64,000 bases of DNA from Typhlomys cinereus (taxonomy: Eukaryota; Chordata; Mammalia; Rodentia; Platacanthomyidae). A program made the translations under genes and the position numbers. Positions 12,708 through 23,849 of the stretch are shown piece by piece; the stretch's first letter is position 1, and every line of letters begins with the position of its first letter. Under the pieces are notes generated by a model, which saw only the letters and a list, made by a program, of their open reading frames with translations, did no database searches and was not told the DNA's origin. The stretch covers positions 1,922,001 to 1,986,000 of the forward strand of contig JALPQD010000225.1 of the NCBI GenBank assembly GCA_023101885.1, given 5' to 3'.

Positions 12708-13084
12708 TGTTGGGCCCACTCAGGAATTACCCCAGGGCATAGCTGAGAACATGGAACCAAAGATGGTGCTGAGAGCTAGTGTCCTGGATGTAACCCTGAT
12801 CACATTACAGAGAGCCCTAATTGGCTTTTAGGAGTTGACCTACGTTAAGTCTGACCTGTAAGGCTTGCATTCTGTGTTGACTTTTGACACAATTGGCTGC
12901 CCCTTTCGCGCCCTGTGGTCCTTTATTTATATAAGCTATTGTTACCCCAATAAATCGAGATTTGCTCTGACAAACTCCTCACCCGTGTCCGAGTCACTGG
13001 AGAATTGAGGCAGAGGAGCGGGTGGTGAACTTGCCTGTGTCCAAGTGTGTATGTGTGTGTGCGTGGGGTGGAAAGAACCCAACA
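12708..13084 (+). mobile_element. Solo LTR, probably class II (ERVK-like)
   Basis: A 377-base unit that starts TGTTGGG and ends CCCAACA, a perfect 7-base terminal inverted repeat of the TG...CA type. Inside are a TATA-like 'tttatttatataagc' (about 12922-12936) and a polyadenylation signal AATAAA (12950-12955), in the right order for U3-R-U5. Flanks are 'atggcc' (12702-12707) and 'atggtc' (13085-13090), a 6-base duplication with one change; six bases is the length usual for class II ERVs. No internal viral sequence remains, so it is a recombined solo LTR. The orientation follows from the TATA and AATAAA order. Confidence 0.85.
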
Positions 13085-13090
13085 ATGGTC

Positions 13091-13543
13091 ATTAGAATAA
13101 AAGGAAGGAAAGTGTTGGAATGAAATTGGAACCATTAGCTGAGAATTCCATATTTGTTGTCAAGGCTCAGTATCGAAACTGCAAAATCCTGTGGATAGTC
13201 TCCTGAGAACCAATACCTTGTGGCTCAATGATGCTAAGCATACTTACATTATTCTTTTTCAGGATCTCTTTGTAATGTTTTGAAAAGCTTAAGTCAATCA
13301 GTCCCTTTTTCTAATTTTCCCATGGATGAATTCACTATCATTCAATACTGATTCCCTAGGAAGTATATTTCAGAGAAATGATCTAGCCACCCTTTGTCCT
13401 TGTGCTTCAGAAACATAGACTGAAATAGGTAATGATTACATAGGAATGGAAGCAGATTAACACTTACCTACCCTTTGCAGCATTTAGTCTCAAGTTAACT
13501 TATGGCCTCTACTAATCCATAATTTGCTTTTAAAAAATGTTTC
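13091..13543. other. Unassigned sequence
   Basis: No gene or repeat family recognised between the solo LTR and the next SINE. Confidence 0.4.
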
Positions 13544-13544
13544 A

Positions 13545-13814
13545 GGGCTGGAGAGATGACTCAGTGGTTGCTATGAAAACAAGAAGACATATTTGGATCC
13601 CCAGAACCCATGTAAATGCTGACTAGGTGTGGTTCCCTGCCTTCAATTCTAGTCTCAGAAGGCAAAAACACGGGATCTCCAGAGAAGTCGGCTAGCAGAG
13701 TAACTGTATTAAAATCTCTTGATTTGACTGAGAAAAAGACCTTGCTGTAATGTGCAAGAGTGATTGAGGATAGCGGATAGCTCCACGTGAATATTGCACT
13801 CACGCACACATGCG

Positions 13815-13865
<51 letters not shown>

Positions 13866-13870
13866 TGTGC
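13545..13870 (+). repeat. Old B2/B3-type SINE with (GT)n tract
   Basis: Begins 'gggctggagagatgactc', the B2-superfamily head, and continues 'ggatccccagaacccatg', the B-box side of a tRNA-derived promoter. The body is diverged from the four young SINEs, so it is an older family. It ends in a GT run at about 13818-13863. No clear target-site duplication. Confidence 0.7.
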
Positions 13871-14254
13871 TTGTAACTGGTAGATAGGTAAGAGGGAAAT
13901 ATCTTAAAAAGAGAAAAAATTCCAGAGTAGACAAGCCAGAGGGAACCCTGGGGTCCACAGAAGCAGACAGGCAGGAGAGTGGGAGGGAGTGGAATAGATT
14001 GAAGGGAAGGGAAGGGAATGGGTGCGAGAGGGTATGGAGGGAAGCAGGGATAAGTACTCAATATGCTTGTAAAACTAGAAAAACAAAATAATTTTTAAAA
14101 AAGAGAGAAAAGAACCACTTACATTATTTTTTTCTTCGATCTTCAATGGACTTTTGCAGAAGTATTTGTGACATTCAATTGTAATTAAGAGCATGTCATT
14201 AAATACCAGAGAGACATACTTGAAATCTCAGCTAGATGATTAGATCAGACATTT
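13871..14254. other. Purine-rich unassigned sequence
   Basis: Rich in A and G (for example 'gaagggaagggaagggaat' near 14001-14019) with no gene recognised. The minus-strand ORF spanning 13561-14061 only translates this tract and the GT repeat. Confidence 0.45.
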
Positions 14255-14400
14255 AATCTCTTGAAGGTGTTTTCCTTCTATAAGATGGAGATACAGTGTC
14301 TGCTTACTAGAACATTGTGTAGAATAAGTAGAATGAGCAATAAATGCTTAAAATAGTGTCTAGTACTTAACAAGTGCTCAATAAGTGATCTTTACAGTAC
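14255..14400 (-). repeat. MIR element
   Basis: The plus strand reads 'ttccttctataagatggag', then 'aatagtgtctagtacttaac' and 'aagtgctcaataagtgatc', the antisense of the conserved core and 3' half of mammalian-wide interspersed repeats. High divergence fits the great age of the family. Confidence 0.75.
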
Positions 14401-14954
14401 TATGCTTGGAATAAATAGACTTACTGGACAGTTTTGAAATGTGCTTGGATAGAGTGACCATAATTCAAATGATGCATTACACATTTACAAAGAACTAGGA
14501 GAAGAGTTAGAAAGTTGCCAACATAAATAAAAATGATAAATGGCCAAAGGGATGAAAAGGCTAATTGCTTTAATCGTAAACATGTAGAGAATTATCACAC
14601 TGTACCCTATAAATATTCATAATTACTGGAGGTCAGCAGAATTCACTTGGAATATTGAGTTGGGGAGAAAGCATTAATTAAATATTCTATTAGAGTAGTT
14701 AGAATATGAAAAAATCGTCATGAGTGCATTAAAAGGTGAAGGCTTTGGCCATGAAAGATTCACAAGACTTAATTTAATCCAGGTTTTTAAAAGTTCATGT
14801 ATTTTGTTTCCTGTTCTATCTAATCTGTAAGGAATTGACCCATATTGGAACAAAACAGTGTCTATGTGATCGCGTCAGTGTAGTATTCTGCTCTCTAATT
14901 GAATTTTTCTTTCTCTTCTCCTTGCTGCCTCAATCTCTGTGGTCTTGGTTACAG

Positions 14955-15002
14955 CTGCCTTCTTAGAGTACCCCATTTTCCTGGCCAGCAGGACTGTGGA
15001 AG
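14955..15002 (+). other. Candidate small exon (weak)
   Basis: A 48-base segment preceded by a long pyrimidine-rich tract (about 14900-14948) and an AG acceptor at 14953-14954, and followed by 'ggtaagtac', a near-perfect donor with GT at 15003-15004. The length is a multiple of three. Two of three frames are open; one reads AFLEYPIFLASRTVE. I do not recognise the peptide. No partner exon is visible in the window, so it could equally be a fortuitous pair of splice sites, a non-coding RNA exon or a pseudo-exon. Confidence 0.2.
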
Positions 15003-15010
15003 GTAAGTAC

Positions 15011-15865
15011 ATGAACAAAACCAGCTTAGTCACAAATTCCCTGGGCCCAAGTTCTCAGAGCCCCACTGAGGGAGATGTTTGGAAAACCCATACATACTGT
15101 GGTTGTCATAGCAGGGAGATGCTGCTGAGATCCACAGAGCAGAAGAAAGTCACATTGCTAAACATTCTAGCACAGACTCCATAACAGAGAATTATCCAAT
15201 TTAGACCACCAGTTAAAGCTCTGTCAAGAAACTCCAACAGTGGGACTTCTCCAGAACTGTAACATTAAAAAATGCCTTGGACTTTGTTCCTGGGGATCCT
15301 TACATTTCTGATTTCATTTGAAAACTTTAAGTTGGTCTTCTGTTTGTTTTTTATCAAATAATTCTAACTTATGTGATCTATGTACTGAGTGCCTTACCCT
15401 TTCTATCTGTCTAAGCTTTGAATTTTCATTGGAATCACTTACCACGTCTGCAGGTAATAAGATGTACTAAGATGTATCAGATCACACTCTGAACATGGTG
15501 CATGGAACAGGACAGTGATCTATCAGATGTATATTCTTCCTCTAAATCAGCCATGTTCTCAAGGAAAGATGAACCTCATGATAAATATTTGGGGCATTCT
15601 TCATTTGGGCCTTACTAATGGGATCCTTAGAATCTGGGACTCCAGATACAGATCTTTATATTCAAAATAAGGAAGTCTGACATAAGAGATGAGAAATTAG
15701 AGTAAAAAGGGCAAAATTATGAAAATGTATTTAAAATAATAAAATTAGCAACATGTATAAACCTGTAAACCTTGTGTCTAATGTGCTTTTATTTTTATTC
15801 ACAAGGCCTTAGTGAGAGAAAACTGAGCAATTACATGGGTAATAGCTCTACAATTTTTAAAAAAC
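15011..15865. other. Unassigned sequence
   Basis: No gene or element recognised. Note the near-repeat 'taagatgtactaagatgta' near 15459-15477. Confidence 0.4.
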
Positions 15866-15867
15866 AC

Positions 15868-16025
15868 TATTATTTATTTATTTACTTATTTATTTATTTT
15901 GAAAGAATAGGAACACACGTGACATGGCACACAAGTGGGAAGCAGAGAACAACTTCAGGAACTTAGTTCTCTCCTTTCACTATGCGAACTTCAGGAATCA
16001 AACTCAAACTGCCAAGCGTATGCAC
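15868..16025 (-). repeat. Old B3-type SINE fragment
   Basis: The plus strand begins with a TTTA-rich tract (15868-15900) and continues 'agcagagaacaacttcagg', 'cttagttctctcctttcac' and 'aggaatcaaactcaaactg', the antisense of the body and B-box side of B3-type SINEs. The 5' head is not recognisable. Confidence 0.6.
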
Positions 16026-17069
16026 AAGCAAGTTCTATTTTCCATGGTATATACAGATGTTAGTACACAGGAGATAAACAATTTGAATCCCTGTTGTCTG
16101 TTTGACTTAGTCTCTTTCTTTCTAATGCCATGATCTCTTTGTAGGTCTTATGAGAAACCAAGATCAAACAAGGCCAGTGGCTTCTCAGAGAAGCCTGAAG
16201 CTTCCAGCTGGAATGGAAGATGAATCCGAGCAAGACAGTAAATAGGACTTCCATGTTTCTGTGCATACCTAACAATCTAGCAAGAAGTGTTCTGTAGCTT
16301 GTGAGGAGGCCTAAGCACATGGAATTCCCATAATGATTCTTTGAAGATGAATTTAAATGCCAGATACATCCAGATTGGCTGAATATATTTATCTTAAATT
16401 GTGAAGCAACGTGTTTCACAATTTGAGGTTTCCGACGGGGGAAAATGTTCTATTCATTCTGAATTTGAAGTCAAATTCTTCCCAAACAGCAATGTTTTGT
16501 AGCTATTCTTTCTCAGAAATATGTTCACTTATGGATTTTAAAATTGCAGTCCAAAACCCTAAATTGTGACTTCCAGAACAAAGTAGTTTGTTTCAATATA
16601 GTAATTTCAGAATTCTTTTAATGTCACCAAAGACATATTTAATTAACTGATTCATTAAATAATAATCAGTTCTGTCTGGTTATTTAAACCAGTTGTTTCA
16701 GGTTTTCTATGTAAATGTGAATCTAAATTAAAACCAAAGATCCAAGTTTATCATCATATCATGAAAATGCATAACCAATCCCTTTAATTTGATGCCAGAT
16801 CATCAGGAAATCAAGAAAGTTATACAGATACTACAGTTTTGTGTAAGGGACAGGTTCTATGAGAATTGGTAGTCTTGTTGACCTCCTGGTCTTGTGTCTT
16901 CCAATCAAATTCTAGGAGCTTCTGCAATAAAATGACTTGTGATCATACAGCCATTTCTTTTTTGAAGTTTCTGGACAGCCTAAGGAAATCTGTGGTTACA
17001 CCTTGAGTTCATATAACACCAGGTAAAAGTAAGCAGTTAGTTTTAAAGATGTCCTAACTGCATTATAAA
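16026..17069. other. Unassigned sequence
   Basis: No gene or family recognised. The 119-codon minus-strand ORF at 16060-16419 has no recognisable domain and unremarkable composition, so I treat it as chance. Confidence 0.4.
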
Positions 17070-17080
17070 AAAAAATTCCA

Positions 17081-17294
17081 GGGGCTGGAGAGGTGGCTCA
17101 GGGGTTAAGCTTCTGCCTTGCAGGCGGAAGGTCCTGAGTTTGGATCCCAGATCCCACGTATAGACGCCAGGTGGAAGCAGGGGTGGCCTGCGTTTCTGGT
17201 ACTGGTAGGGCGGAGCCTGTGAATCCTGGGGCAGAGTAAACAAGGAGAAGGTGGAGGCGTCCATGGTGGTTCCCGATTTCGCCCGTGGTTCTAC

Positions 17295-17372
<78 letters not shown>

Positions 17373-17387
17373 AAATAAAAATAATTT
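17081..17387 (+). repeat. tRNA-derived SINE (B2-superfamily-like), copy 2
   Basis: The best-preserved plus-strand copy. Head 'ggggctggagaggtggctca', A-box region within the first 30 bases, B-box-like 'gagtttggatcccag', unique body to about 17290, a (CA)n tract 17292-17369 broken once, then an A/T-rich tail. It is flanked by a perfect 11-base duplication 'aaaaaattcca' at 17070-17080 and 17388-17398. It shares its whole body with copies 1, 3 and 4. Confidence 0.88.
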
Positions 17388-17514
17388 AAAAAATTCCAAT
17401 CAGCTATAGAGAATTACTAGAAATAAATTACAAGTTTGTATTCTATTTCATTCACTTAGTTGAGACCCCCTAGGCTGAATATCCAAGGTTTGCTGAAAGA
17501 ACTGAAAAAGAACG

Positions 17515-17630
17515 CCTGAGTGAAGCATGGCCATGTGTGCCTGGAATCCAGCCCTTTCAAGGTTTAAGGGTTTGAAGCCAGCCTGGGCTGCATAGAAGGT
17601 CTGGCTCCAGAAAAGGAGACTGAAGACCAG
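17515..17630 (+). repeat. Degenerate B1-like SINE
   Basis: Contains 'gcatggccatgtgtgcctgg' followed by 'gaagccagcctgggctgcat', the conserved middle of 7SL-derived B1 elements. Diverged; no duplication seen. Confidence 0.7.
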
Positions 17631-18384
17631 GTCTTATTCCAGTCTAATCATGTAGCCACTGATCAGCTAGTGGGCTGCACACAGCTTCCCATTTCTGAGC
17701 AGCTCTCCTTCCACCACGGGTGATCACAGGACACTGCTCACTTCCCGCTCCCCTCTTCCTGGGAGGGTGTTCATGGGCTGAAGCTCCACCCTTAAAGCTT
17801 TCCTTTGTTACATTTGTCAAAATCTTTTTGTAGGTGTTTCACTGTCCTCTCCAATACCTTATTTATTTCAGAGTATTATGAAATATAACAAAGAGAAGTG
17901 TGTCCCATTCCTCAAGAAAGTGGAGAATTTTCCCCTCTTACAAGCAGCTTATTCTGAATGAATGTACTTTTTTCATAATGTGCTCTGACTTCTTACATAT
18001 GCTAATCTGCAGAATTCAGTGAAGATCTGCTGAAATATTTTACAACATTTTCATATTTTATATATAAAACATCATGGTTTATTCTGTTTTCATTTTGCCC
18101 CAAATGCAGAGCATCTGTGTCAGAATAACTCCAAAGTGATTAAAATGGAGATTTCCCAAATCAGAGGCTTGGAAATCTTTATTTTCAATGATCTTTACTT
18201 GAGCATTTTTGTTTATTGAAACTATTTTTGGTTCTGAAAAGAAACGGTTACAATTCCAAGATTTGCATATGGATGCTTCAACCTGGAAAGTCATACAGAA
18301 TGGAAGAGGAAAAATACTTCATCAATTTTCCAGTGAACATTATCATTTTTCAAAGATAATAGCTTATATGAACTATTTTTAGTT
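17631..18384. other. Unassigned sequence
   Basis: No gene or repeat recognised. Confidence 0.4.
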
Positions 18385-19640
18385 AACTTTTGATTGTTAT
18401 AACAGAGCACTCTGTCCCGAGCAGATTAAGGGAGCAAGTTTGTTTTGATTTATAGTTCCAGAGGGATAGAAGCCATCGTGGTAGGAAAGACATGGCAAAA
18501 GACAGAAGACTGGTTCACCTGGTGTCACACTAAGGAAGCAGGAAAGAACTGGAAATGGGATTGTGTTATCAAACCTCAAGATACTTCCTCTCCCAACCTG
18601 TGACACACTTCCTCCAACAAGGCTCCACCTCCTAAAAGACTCAACAACACTCCAAACAGTTAGAGACCAAGTTTTTTTTTTTTTTAATTTTTTATAACAT
18701 TTTTTGTTATTATTTCTGCTCATACAAACTTAATAGGTACACCCGTTCCCTCTCTCCCTCCTCCTCCCCCCGAACCCCCTGCTCCCCTTCCCCTCACCCC
18801 TCCCTCCCTATCCCCCAGTGCCTCCCCCCTAATCCCCGGAGAATCCTTTAATGTGCATGCCAGACTCTCCTCTGGGCCCTCCTCTCCGATGACGTACAAG
18901 GACCCAGCGGCATTTCCCTGAACCTTTTCCTGTGTTCCCCTTAAGCATAGGAACACTACTGTGGCTGTCAATCCCTTGCCTCCAAGGATCTTGGTGCCTT
19001 TAGCTAATGCTAGACTTTGTGGGGTCAATAGTGTGTTGGGCATTGCGCAGGGCATTGCTTCGGCCCTAACTTATGTGGAGTATCTTCCATATCATTGCTC
19101 CTCCCATCCTTGTGCTCTTACAATCTTACCGCCCCCTCTTCAGCAAATTTCCCTGAGCTTCAGGATGGGGAGAGATTAGGCTGGCCTAGTTCCAGGTGGT
19201 TGATATAGAGTCTCTGAAGTTCTGGCTTATGGTTTGTTGATTTTCTTTTTCAGTTTTGCTGCTCCTGCAATGCCTTTCACTCCATCCTGATGGGTTTGTA
19301 TGTCACCCCCTGGCCAGAGATAAAAAGCTGTTAAACTAGAGTCTTGTTATAAGAGTATATTCAAAGGTAGATGTAATAAAAGTAGGAAACTACAGTGAGG
19401 GAGGGGTCAATCACCCATTTGTAAAATGGTTACTTTTTATCTGCCAGACTATATGCCCTCCCCTTCTGGTGAGATCATACCCCCTCAGTTGTAAATGATC
19501 AGGAATGAAAGTCTGTGAACTTGACCAGATGTCTCATTACTTACTTGCAGTCCTTGATGGAGGCCTATTTTCTCTGCTTAACATGGAGAGACCAAGGAAC
19601 CCATAACAGACATTTTACCCTCAAACTACAGCATGATCTT
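18385..19640 (-). mobile_element. MaLR-type LTR split by an L1
   Basis: The two outer parts (18385-18671 and about 19587-19640) are one MaLR LTR on the minus strand. The plus strand has 'tatagttccagagggatag', then 'ctccaacaaggctccacctc', then after the interruption 'acccataacagacatttta', which is the order seen in the intact copy at 36500-36838. The middle 18672-19586 is the younger L1. The nesting dates the LTR as older than the L1. Confidence 0.65.
18672..19586 (-). mobile_element. 5'-truncated L1, 3' UTR only
   Basis: Same 3' UTR as the main L1 (compare 43837-44710), on the same strand. The A-tail is at the left (plus-strand T-run), then a C-rich tract (G-rich on the element strand) at about 18739-18840, then the rest of the 3' UTR. 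It is truncated at about 19586. Flanking 10-base copies 'agagaccaag' at 18662-18671 and 19587-19596 are a target-site duplication. The overlapping ORFs at 18720-19179 are translations of the 3' UTR and not genes. Confidence 0.85.
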
Positions 19641-20294
19641 AGCTGCTATTTGTGAACTTTTGTTAGCTGCTGTGTTCAATGCTTAGTTCATCTGCATGAT
19701 CTCATTGTCCTGGTAAAGCGGAGGGATCACTGCTTCTGTCAGAGGAGTAGCAGGCTCATCAAAGTGATCTGTTAAAATTTTTAGTGCTGTTGAATCAGTG
19801 AAAACGAGAATTGTTCTTACAGTGGCTTCAGATTTTCTTCCACATCCCTGCTGCTCTGTCACTTGCATCTAATTCCACTCTTTTTGTCCAATTGGGAAGA
19901 TTGGCATATGATCATTGCCTCTTTCTGTGTAACTCCTAGTATGCTTTTCTACTAATGATGTGAAAACAGCTATCAGCATATCCTGTCCCAGTGGTGATGG
20001 CCTCAGAAAAAGCCACCTTGCCCATGTGACTTTCACATTGTCTGTGTGGCTTTAATATTCCTTATGGTAGTAACATGTACCTTTGACATACTTGATTTTT
20101 TTTTTTAACTCCATTCTGTCTCCCATACAGGGCTTGCTCCAAATTTTCTGAGCACTAGAAACGAAGGTGAATCAGGAATGAGCAAAGTCTGAAGATTCAC
20201 ACACACTCTACCTTTGATGACTTGAGAAAGGACTGCTTCATACTTGTCCTGGAAAAGGTCTCTCTTTTTTTTCCCACCCCTATGTTCCAATCAT
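19641..20294. other. Unassigned sequence
   Basis: No gene or repeat recognised apart from a short T-run near 20098-20106. Confidence 0.4.
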
Positions 20295-20834
20295 TGCAGG
20301 GTTTTTATGTCCAGGTTCTTGTATTAGGTAGGTGAAAACTGAAGCCAGAACATGTGAGAGGATTAAGACAGAGTTCATTAAGGAGAGAAAGAATGAAATT
20401 CACAGACATGAAGTCCTTAAGGGGCAAGAGAACTCAAAGGAATTCATGTGCTCTGACATGGAATCAGTAAGAGACAAGGGAGCCAAAGATGGCTGGAAGG
20501 GTCAGGGATTTTTTAGAATTAGGCAGGCTTGGGCAAAGTGGTTTTTTTTTTGTTTTTTTGTTTTTTTTCCTTATTGGTTAGCTCCAATTTCTGCAAACTT
20601 GATTGGGACTTTTTCTCTCCTACATTTCATTGGTTTGTTCATATGGGACCCAACTCAGTCAACCTTGTGACCAACCTCAAGGTCCAGCTATTTTTTTTGG
20701 AGAACTTTACTGCAGTGGAGAACTCACCTCCATATCATTTAATAAACAAGAAGATTTGAGGAAGTTATTGACCTTATCTTAGAACCAGTTCCTCCACATT
20801 GGTGAGTGTTCCTTCAGGAAAAATCCCAAAATTG
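20295..20834 (-). mobile_element. Solo LTR, family LTR-A copy 4
   Basis: Reverse complement of the LTR-A family: on the plus strand 'tgtccaggttcttgt' (terminal segment), 'gtgagaggattaagacagag', 'gaaagaatgaaattcac', then an antisense CCAAT box, and 'ccagttcctccacattgg' at the far end. The polyadenylation signal is degenerate in this copy. A long interrupted T-run at about 20540-20570 lies inside. The 112-codon plus-strand ORF across it (20332-20670) is antisense to the LTR and not a gene. Confidence 0.65.
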
Positions 20835-21009
20835 TTTTGAGAAATGGCCTCCTAAGACCTTCCAGTATGGCTATTCTGTTCTAAAACTGCTTAACAATCT
20901 CCATCTTCCACATGAGAGCCTCGATAGTTTCTTTCACATCAGTGATATAGGTTAACTTGCCTGTGATTTACTATTTATTGAGAAGACTACAGAATTAGAC
21001 CCCCATCTC

Positions 21010-21240
21010 TAGCTTAGTTTCCTTTTCCTATTACTGTAATAAATTACCTGACTCAAGCAATTCAGAAAGAAGCATTTATTCTGGCTCATACTTCAAAGTT
21101 ACAGTCCTTCATAGTGGGGAAATCACAGGGACAGGAGCCTGAAGCAGCAGGTCACAACACATCTAAAGCATAAGTAGGGAGCAAAGAATTAATGCGTGCA
21201 TACTTTCTATTACTCAGCTTGCTGTCTCTACACTTAAGTT
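21010..21240 (-). mobile_element. Diverged MaLR-type LTR fragment
   Basis: The plus strand reads 'ttcctattactgtaataaat', 'gcatttattctggctcat' and 'cagtccttcatagtgggg', which is the antisense of the 3' half of rodent MaLR LTRs, with TTTATT as the reversed polyadenylation signal. The other half is not recognisable. Confidence 0.5.
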
Positions 21241-21999
21241 ATGGCATACACACATGCATCATACATATAAAATAAGTGATTTTAAAAATAAATTAGACAT
21301 GTAGTTCATTAGCTGATGATATTAGATGAGACTGAAACCTTGGATTATCACCTCCATATTCTACCTACTTTGTGGGATGGATTCATTTTAAAGTAACAGC
21401 CATACATTGTTGGGATACGAGCTTCTGTGTTTGTCTTAGGATGGGAAGAGCACAGCTTCTGTCAACATTTTGATTAAAAGCCTTTATCCTCTCTGGGGAT
21501 GAATGCTCCTAGTTCAATCACTGAAAGCTGATTTTTTTTTAATTGGCTTAGGCCAACTGAGATGTATTTTAGTGCTTGGGTTGTATCTGTCCTACCTTGA
21601 ATCAGGTTTCTGCTACATTGTGGGTGAAGGTCTGTGTTAGACATGGAGAAGGCGTCCCTATGATTTAGCAAAGAAAATATGTATATTTATTTCATTTCAC
21701 TATGCAAAAGAGCTAAATGTCTCCTTTATAATAATTCGTTGTAGTGATTAGCTGTTAAAAGTCTTTGGATCAGAACAGACTGAATCCTTAGAGTGGAAAG
21801 AGTCCAAATGAGCTGAATTTCTACCATACTGGACTCAGCAATACAGGTGGCCACGCAGAGCTCTGCAGAGCACTGGCCGGAAACTGTACTTGCTTGACTT
21901 TGGTGAATTGTTCTCATGGCAAATAAACCATAAAATAAAAAAAAGTCAAATACCAGTTTGTTGAAAATGCAGTCATGATTTCCAAAGAGACTTATTTAT
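21241..21999. other. Unassigned sequence
   Basis: No gene or family recognised; short ORFs only. Confidence 0.4.
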
Positions 22000-22130
22000 T
22001 TAATAAACACTTACATAGCACTTGCTATTTGCCAGACACATTTCTAAGCACTTCGCAAATATTAACTCCCAGGTTTCTGTTTCTGTAATTGCTTGAAGTT
22101 GGGTGTAAATTATTAAGTCTTTAGATCTAA
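22000..22130 (+). repeat. MIR element
   Basis: Contains 'gctatttgccagacacattt' and 'ctaagcacttcgcaaatatt', the core of mammalian-wide interspersed repeats in the sense orientation. Confidence 0.75.
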
Positions 22131-23304
22131 GAGGATCAGGGCTAAGAGTACACCAACCTACTGGGTAAATATGACATCTTGAATGTACCAACGAGGATTT
22201 TGTATCTCAAGATTCTTGTAGTTATTTTTATAATGTGTGACATAGTTTTAACTGTGTTCGAGTTTGCCACCTGAGTCTGTGGAAAGGCATTCATTCTTAT
22301 ACTCTTTGAGACAACTCTGACAATCAGGGAAGTAGTCACCCAGTCAATGGTGATGTGACCAGGGATAACAGGCAAGAATCTTTGAGAAAAGTTCATTCTG
22401 CTAAATGATAGGTTACTCTCTAGAGATACATGAGACTGTGCTTTTTTAAACTATTTTGTGTTTTTTTTAATTCTAATTTAATAATTTGGTCCTGAAATAT
22501 TGGATGGATTAAAATCTTTGAGCCACATGAGGTGCTGTATGTCTGAAATCCTTGCACTGAGAAGCGGAAGCAGTAGGATTCACAAGACACTGCCTCAATG
22601 AGATAGGATACAATAAGATAAAATACATCCTTGCTTTTTTCTTAGTCATTATAGCACAGAAATATACACATTTATTTATGCAATTATGGTAATTAATTTT
22701 ATAAACACTGATCTTAGCAATTAATTCATTAGCATGCGAATCTGCCGTTCTCCAGAATGCCTGCCTGCTTTCCCCTCAGAGACAATCACTACCCTGTGCC
22801 TTGATGCTCAATTGCACTGTTATAAATTTCTTTCTATGTGGAGTTTGCATACAGATAGTTTCTCTAAGCAAAGTTTTTGGCCCTAGATTTTAAAATATTT
22901 GAGGGGAAAATTAAAACACATAAAAGCTTAAGACAAATTTTTCTATGTAAAGATGTTTAAGAGGAGGTGTATAATGCCATAGTATAGTTTGCTAAATCCA
23001 CAGGCTGCTGTGGGCTTGTGGACCCCTTGGGATTTTTACCTATTTTCAGCATGACCATCACCATTACTTTCCTAATGGCTAAGCTCTGTGCATGCCAGGT
23101 GAATTCTGAGTCCAGTGTTCAGGTGATTTGCTTGTGTCTTTTTCTGTGTTTTTCCATTTTATATTCCTGGGGGTGAAGAGATGCATTTCTTTAGTTTTGT
23201 ATATATTTAAGGCTTGAAAGTGATGTTTTGATGCACAGTGAAATGATCACTGCAGTCACATGGTGTCCAATACAGTTGGCTTTATGTTATTTTTGCTGTA
23301 GTCA
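22131..23304. other. Mostly unassigned; possible degenerate B1 at 22520-22610
   Basis: The segment 22520-22610 ('ctgaaatccttgcactgag') looks like a very diverged B1. The rest has no recognised gene or element. Confidence 0.35.
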
Positions 23305-23842
23305 GGCAAAGCACTTTATTGTGAAGGAACACCCTGCCAGTCTGGAGAAACGGATTCTCATCCCACATAGAGAAAAGATCTACAATTTCACCCAACCTCC
23401 GTTTATGAAAGGATGTGGAGATGAGCTCTCCATTGCTTATAAATTAAGTTCCCCAGAAGAAACTTCTGGACTATGATGTTTGTCATAAGTCGACTGGGCT
23501 GGTCTCCAATGTGAACAGACCAATCAGATGGAGGAGAAAAAAAGCCCCAATCGAGGTTTGCAGAAACTAGAGCTAAATAATAAGGAAAAATCACTTTTCC
23601 CTGGACCTTACTTAACCCTGTACATACTCCTGACTCTGCCAGCCATCTTTGGCTTCCTTGTCCCTCACAGACTCCAAAGATAGCTGGCAGAGTTCTTTTT
23701 GGCTCTGATGAAACTTATAGCCTTCATATTCATGAGTTCTATTCTTTCTCTCCTCTAATAAACTCTGTTTTAATCTTCTACTCACGTTCTGTCTCAATTT
23801 TTGACTCGGACTACAAGAACCTGAACATAAAAACCCCTCAAC
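23305..23842 (+). mobile_element. Solo LTR, family LTR-A copy 3
   Basis: Shares with the other LTR-A copies 'ccagtctggagaaacgg', 'ggatgtggagatgagctctc', a CCAAT box ('accaatcag' near 23519) and AATAAA at 23757-23762 followed by 'ctctgttttaatct'. It ends 'cccctcaaca' at 23842, so the probable right end is CA, which fits a TGTTG...CAACA terminal structure if copy 2 starts at its TGTTGGG. The left end is not sharp. Confidence 0.65.
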
Positions 23843-23849
23843 AATTGCA

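Noticed and set aside
13561..14061. 166-codon minus-strand ORF with a His-Thr repeat
   Set aside because: It crosses a GT microsatellite, a purine-rich tract and an old SINE; the composition is repeat-driven.
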